In this document: positions 61,047 to 64,000 of the stretch, piece by piece
How positions within the stretch are numbered: the stretch's first letter is position 1
Layout of the letters: each line of letters begins with the position of its first letter
Assembly: GCA_033220425.1 (NCBI GenBank)
Contig: CM065646.1
Span: 4,409,501-4,473,500, forward strand
Source: Lepraria neglecta
Taxonomy: Eukaryota > Ascomycota > Lecanoromycetes > Lecanorales > Stereocaulaceae
Direction of reading: 5' to 3'
DNA length: 64,000 bases
The notes under the pieces: generated by a model
The model's input: only the letters and a program-made list of their open reading frames with translations
Databases searched by the model: none
What the model was told of the DNA's origin: nothing
Position numbers and translations under genes: made by a program

Positions 61047-61829
61047 ATGGCCTGGATGTCCTCCGGCTCCTCAAACGCAGCACTAATCAAGAACCTCGCA
61101 AGCAACGGCCTCATAACATCCGAGAGAGTCAAGAATGCCATGCTATCAGTACGACCTCCCGCCTTTGCCTCCCCGCCCCCCATCTAACCCCTACAACTCA
61201 TACCACCTAGCCTATGAAACTCCATTGAGTAACACTCTTCCCAGGTCGATCGGGCCCACTTCTCCCCCTACGCGCCCTATACCGACTCCCCCCAAACAAT
61301 AGGCCACTCCGCCACCATCTCCGCCCCTCACATGCATGCCTCAGCAGCCGAATCCCTCCTCCCCTACATCCACCCCTCCGCCCGAATCCTCGACATCGGT
61401 TCCGGCTCCGGCTACCTAACCGCCGTTCTCGCCGCGCTGGTCGGTCCACAGGGGAAGGTAGTGGGTATAGATCACATCCAAGGACTCGTCGATCTCGCGA
61501 ATAAGAATATGGGGAAGAGCGAGCAGGGGCGGGAATGGATGAAAGATGGGAGGGTGAAATTTGTGAAGGGGGATGGGAGGCTGGGGTATAAGGAGGGAGC
61601 GGAGGAGGAGGGGGGAGAGGGATGGGATGCTATTCATGTGGGAGCTGCGGCTAAGGAGGCGCATCCTGTGCTTGTAGAGCAGTTGAAGCGGCCAGGGAGA
61701 TTGTTTATTCCGGTGGGGGATAGCAGTCAGTATATTTGGGTTATAGACAAGAAGGAGGATGGGACGGTGACGAGGGAGAAGAGTATGGGGGTTCGGTATG
61801 TGCCACTTACGGATGCGCCGAAAGATTGA
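61047..61829 (+). CDS. Protein-L-isoaspartate O-methyltransferase
   Basis: Repairs isoaspartyl residues in aged proteins using S-adenosylmethionine. Exons are 61047..61148 and 61245..61829 (96-nt intron), giving 228 aa, normal for the family. The N-terminal exon encodes MAWMSSGSSNAALIKNLASN, ending in ERVKNAMLS. Exon 2 starts VDRAHFSPYAPYTDSPQTIG with the substrate-binding segment TISAPHMHA. The SAM-binding motif I is ILDIGSGSGYLTAVLA, followed by VVGIDHIQGLVDLA. DAIHVGAAAKEAHPVLVEQL matches motif II, and PGRLFIPVG matches motif III. The loop KEGAEEEGGEGW is a small insertion of acidic/Gly residues. The gene is convergent with the split ORF at 61956. Confidence 0.95.
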
Positions 61830-61955
61830 GTGTATGAAACGGGTAAAGGGGAATGAATGCTTGTATGATATGGGAAGCATTTTGCAAAATCACAAGCCAT
61901 TTCGACAGCGTCTTAATCGGGAGACTTTATTGGATTGTGTGATTTTACATATACC

Positions 61956-62774
61956 CTAACTCGAGCACCATCCCTTCAACCAGCGATGCCCAGATCCAAC
62001 CTGAACCTCCACATCCTCATACCCGGCCTCTGCACAAATACTCTTAATCCTCTCAATCCTCTCCAGCCACTCAGCATCTACCTCCTCCCCAACCAGCGTA
62101 ATAAGAATAGTCCTCGGACTCTCGTCATCCTCATCGCCAGTTCCCACATCAACCACATCAACCATTTTGCCCACCCGGATGTTACGTAAGATTTCATTAC
62201 TCACCAGATGGCAGATATTGTCATTCCAAGCATTTCTGAAAGCAGGGTCCCACATTATGAGCAAGACCTTCTTAGGTTCGTCAACTCTCGGATCGATGAA
62301 CTCGACTTTGAGCTCCTTGTGGCTGATGGTAGCAAGATGGATCCGCAGACCCTCGAGAGCTGGTAGCCAAGTATTATAGTTCGCTGATGCCTCAATAAAC
62401 AAAGTCAAATGTCTCATTTCCAGAGGTTCTAAGATAGAGTAGGGTTAGCGGTGTGCTAAGTCGAAGTCTTTAGGATGGACGTTGTATCTGGTGAGGACAA
62501 CGAGACAGGTTTCCTTGAGAACAGGCCAGCTGTAGGTTTCTCTCGTTAGAGGCTCTGCAGGGTAGGAGAAGAGTGGGAGAGGAAGAAGAGGCAAGGGAGA
62601 GCCGATGCCGACGGGGGATGTGAGGTCGACGAATTCGGAGGTTGAGGGGAGGGTTTTGCCTGTTGAGGAGTCGTTGCGAACACGGGGAAAGTAGCAGAGA
62701 GGAAGAGGTGCTCGGCGTGTTGCCATTGTTAGGTTGGAGGACTCCGGCTTGGTTTCTGAGAGTTCGTCTGGCAT
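61956..62774 (-). pseudogene. Fungal-specific protein of unknown function, ORF split by an in-frame TAA
   Basis: Two ORFs lie in the same frame: 62774..62445 (109 aa, from MPDELSETKPESSN) and 62417..61956 (153 aa, from MRHLTLFIEA). Only TAA (62447..62445) and nine sense codons (PYSILEPLE) separate them, and no GT donor allows an intron that keeps frame. The joined protein would be about 272 aa, with YSWPVLKETCLVVLTRYNVH before the stop and VEFIDPRVDEPKK after it. It has the look of a poorly characterised family expanded in filamentous ascomycetes (EMRHL followed by an alternating helix-strand pattern). The stop is one C-to-T change from CAA. Either the gene is disabled, or translation starts at the second ATG and yields a shorter protein. 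Confidence 0.6.
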
Positions 62775-63233
62775 GTTGAGGTCTGGAATAGCTATTGAGA
62801 ATCTTCAGAAGGGTGCAAGATCTGGGTCTAGATCTATGGGTGAGTTGTGAGACGTGGTGAATAGACTGGGTTGTAGGTATGATAGTGAGAAAGTAGGCGT
62901 GGATGGCTTTTTATATGGGTGAGCATGACTGATACTTATTTGGTTGCTTTTTTTTGCACATGAATCGTGAAATAAAAGTCATCCGTCAAAGTGATAAAAC
63001 ATTGCGGAGGAAGCATCGTTGCGTTGCTTTCGACAAGAACTGTATCTTCGAAATATGATGGATGGCAAGGAGGAAAGAAAAGCAGTTTAGAATAAATGGC
63101 AAGATATTGAATGTCAAGGCACGTGCTCCTGCACTAGATCCATCCCTTCATAGATTCCATCGTCTCCAAACCCAACCCCTCGTGTACTTAGATAGTAAAA
63201 TATGGGCGTAAATCATCGCATAAATCATCTCAC
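62775..63233. other. Intergenic region between split ORF and amine oxidase
   Basis: A 459-bp gap on the minus strand: promoter region of the split ORF on the left, 3' UTR of the amine oxidase on the right. It has short A/T runs and no other feature. Confidence 0.4.
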
Positions 63234-64000
63234 CTAAAGCTTGCTGCTAGTAGGCCCACAGCACTCACCGACCTTCGCCTCCACACTTGGCTGCATATGC
63301 TTCTTCGTGACCTCCGTACTGCGGTTAAAATCCTGGTTACTCGGGGGCACATCCAGCGCAGGATTCTTATCAAAGAAGTTCATCGGCTTAAACGACACTT
63401 TGATAATCTCGCAAGGCATGACGGGGAAGTCCTCGATACGCACAACGTGCTGCAAGCCGAATTGCACCCAGACGACAATATCGTCGTCGACGACATTTTC
63501 CTTGCGATCAGCCCAGGCACGGACACCGGCACCGCCACGGGATTGATTGGTGTATTTGCCGCCAGCGAAGAGCTCGTCGCCGTGGTATTTGGTGACGTAG
63601 ATGTTGTGGTCAGCGAACTCGGCACGCTTGTGGTGGAAGGAGCTCGGGTCGGCGACCATCTTTTGGAAGGCGGGGGCGTGGATCTTGTAGGCGACTGGCT
63701 TTCCGTTGACGGGGTTGCGGGAGAAGTTGTTCTGAATTTTGTAGGTCCGGTTCGTGTTGTAGTCTGTGTCGAGGCCGGCGGATTTCTGGACAGTGGTTTC
63801 GGTAACGGTGTAACCCATGCCGTGAGGGTTGAATTCAGAGATTGGTATTGGATGGACTTCGTCATAGGCAAGGCTGTTGGCGTGGCCGTCGATGGCGGGG
63901 TCGACGCGAAGGGAGAAGATGTGCTGGTGGTGCGTTGCGAGTACGCCAGGGTGGACGATGGTTCCCCATGGTACTTCGACGCCTTCATCGATGGGTTGAG
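63234..64000 (-). CDS. Peroxisomal copper amine oxidase (3' part; N-terminus outside the window)
   Basis: Oxidises primary amines to aldehyde, ammonia and hydrogen peroxide using copper and topaquinone. Only the last 254 residues are in view; the frame is open to the window edge. The copper site HHQHIFSLRVDPAIDGH is present, then NPHGMGYTVTETTVQKSAGL. The region VWVQFGLQHVVRIEDFPVMP with MPCEIIKVSFKP matches the C-terminal catalytic domain, whose third copper His is in QHVVRIED. The protein ends in SKL, a perfect type-1 peroxisomal targeting signal. The topaquinone Tyr lies upstream of the window. No introns occur in the visible part. Confidence 0.93.
   Translation of the reverse strand, partial: QPIDEGVEVPWGTIVHPGVLATHHQHIFSLRVDPAIDGHANSLAYDEVHPIPISEFNPHGMGYTVTETTVQKSAGLDTDYNTNRTYKIQNNFSRNPVNGKPVAYKIHAPAFQKMVADPSSFHHKRAEFADHNIYVTKYHGDELFAGGKYTNQSRGGAGVRAWADRKENVVDDDIVVWVQFGLQHVVRIEDFPVMPCEIIKVSFKPMNFFDKNPALDVPPSNQDFNRSTEVTKKHMQPSVEAKVGECCGPTSSKL

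Overview
The window reads as nuclear DNA of a filamentous ascomycete (Pezizomycotina). The genes carry many short GT-AG introns (mostly 44-60 nt) with CTAAC/CTGAC-like branch sites. Dense single-copy housekeeping genes lie on both strands, with a few lineage-specific secreted or accessory genes between them. Some protein features suggest Dothideomycetes or a relative, but I cannot fix the class from sequence alone. There is no sign of a bacterial, organellar or viral origin.

Layout. 0-8 kb: SLY1 (5' end cut by the window), COQ7, RTF1 and an IFRD-family gene. 8-16 kb: a GPI-anchored-looking repeat protein, a small secreted protein and an OSH3-type oxysterol-binding protein. 16-21 kb: a gene-poor stretch with decayed duplicated sequence, interrupted by a tyrosinase gene. 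21-41 kb: ECO1, a 2EXR/F-box-like protein, a Pro/Ser-rich protein, the spindle-checkpoint gene MAD2, mitochondrial translation factor GUF1, the RNA polymerase III largest subunit, a short-chain dehydrogenase and histone H1. 40-45 kb: a decayed accessory stretch with repeats, a broken basic-repeat ORF, a class II aldolase fragment, an ankyrin protein and a small membrane protein. 45-55 kb: PIP5-kinase (MSS4) and UBC4, with a broken TDT-type transporter and a broken NADPH oxidase between and after them. 55-64 kb: DHH1, MAM33, a citrate/tricarboxylate carrier, protein-L-isoaspartate methyltransferase, an ORF split by a stop, and the 3' end of a peroxisomal copper amine oxidase.

I rebuilt the exon structures by hand from reading frame, splice consensus and protein-family continuity. 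For every intact multi-exon gene the phases add up to a complete frame. Most genes are unrelated housekeeping functions, so the window is not a biosynthetic cluster. Two head-to-head pairs share short promoters: MAD2/GUF1 (202 bp) and MAM33/CTP1 (153 bp, both products mitochondrial).

The most unusual signal is gene decay. At least four accessory genes carry disabling lesions: a 7-bp tandem triplication and a lost splice acceptor in the NADPH oxidase; a one-base loss in a homopolymer plus an in-frame TAG in the transporter; a one-base loss in a C run in the aldolase fragment; and in-frame TAA codons in two further ORFs. Three of the nonsense codons are each one C-to-T change at CpA away from a Gln codon, which is the change expected from repeat-induced point mutation. 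The essential genes between them are intact.
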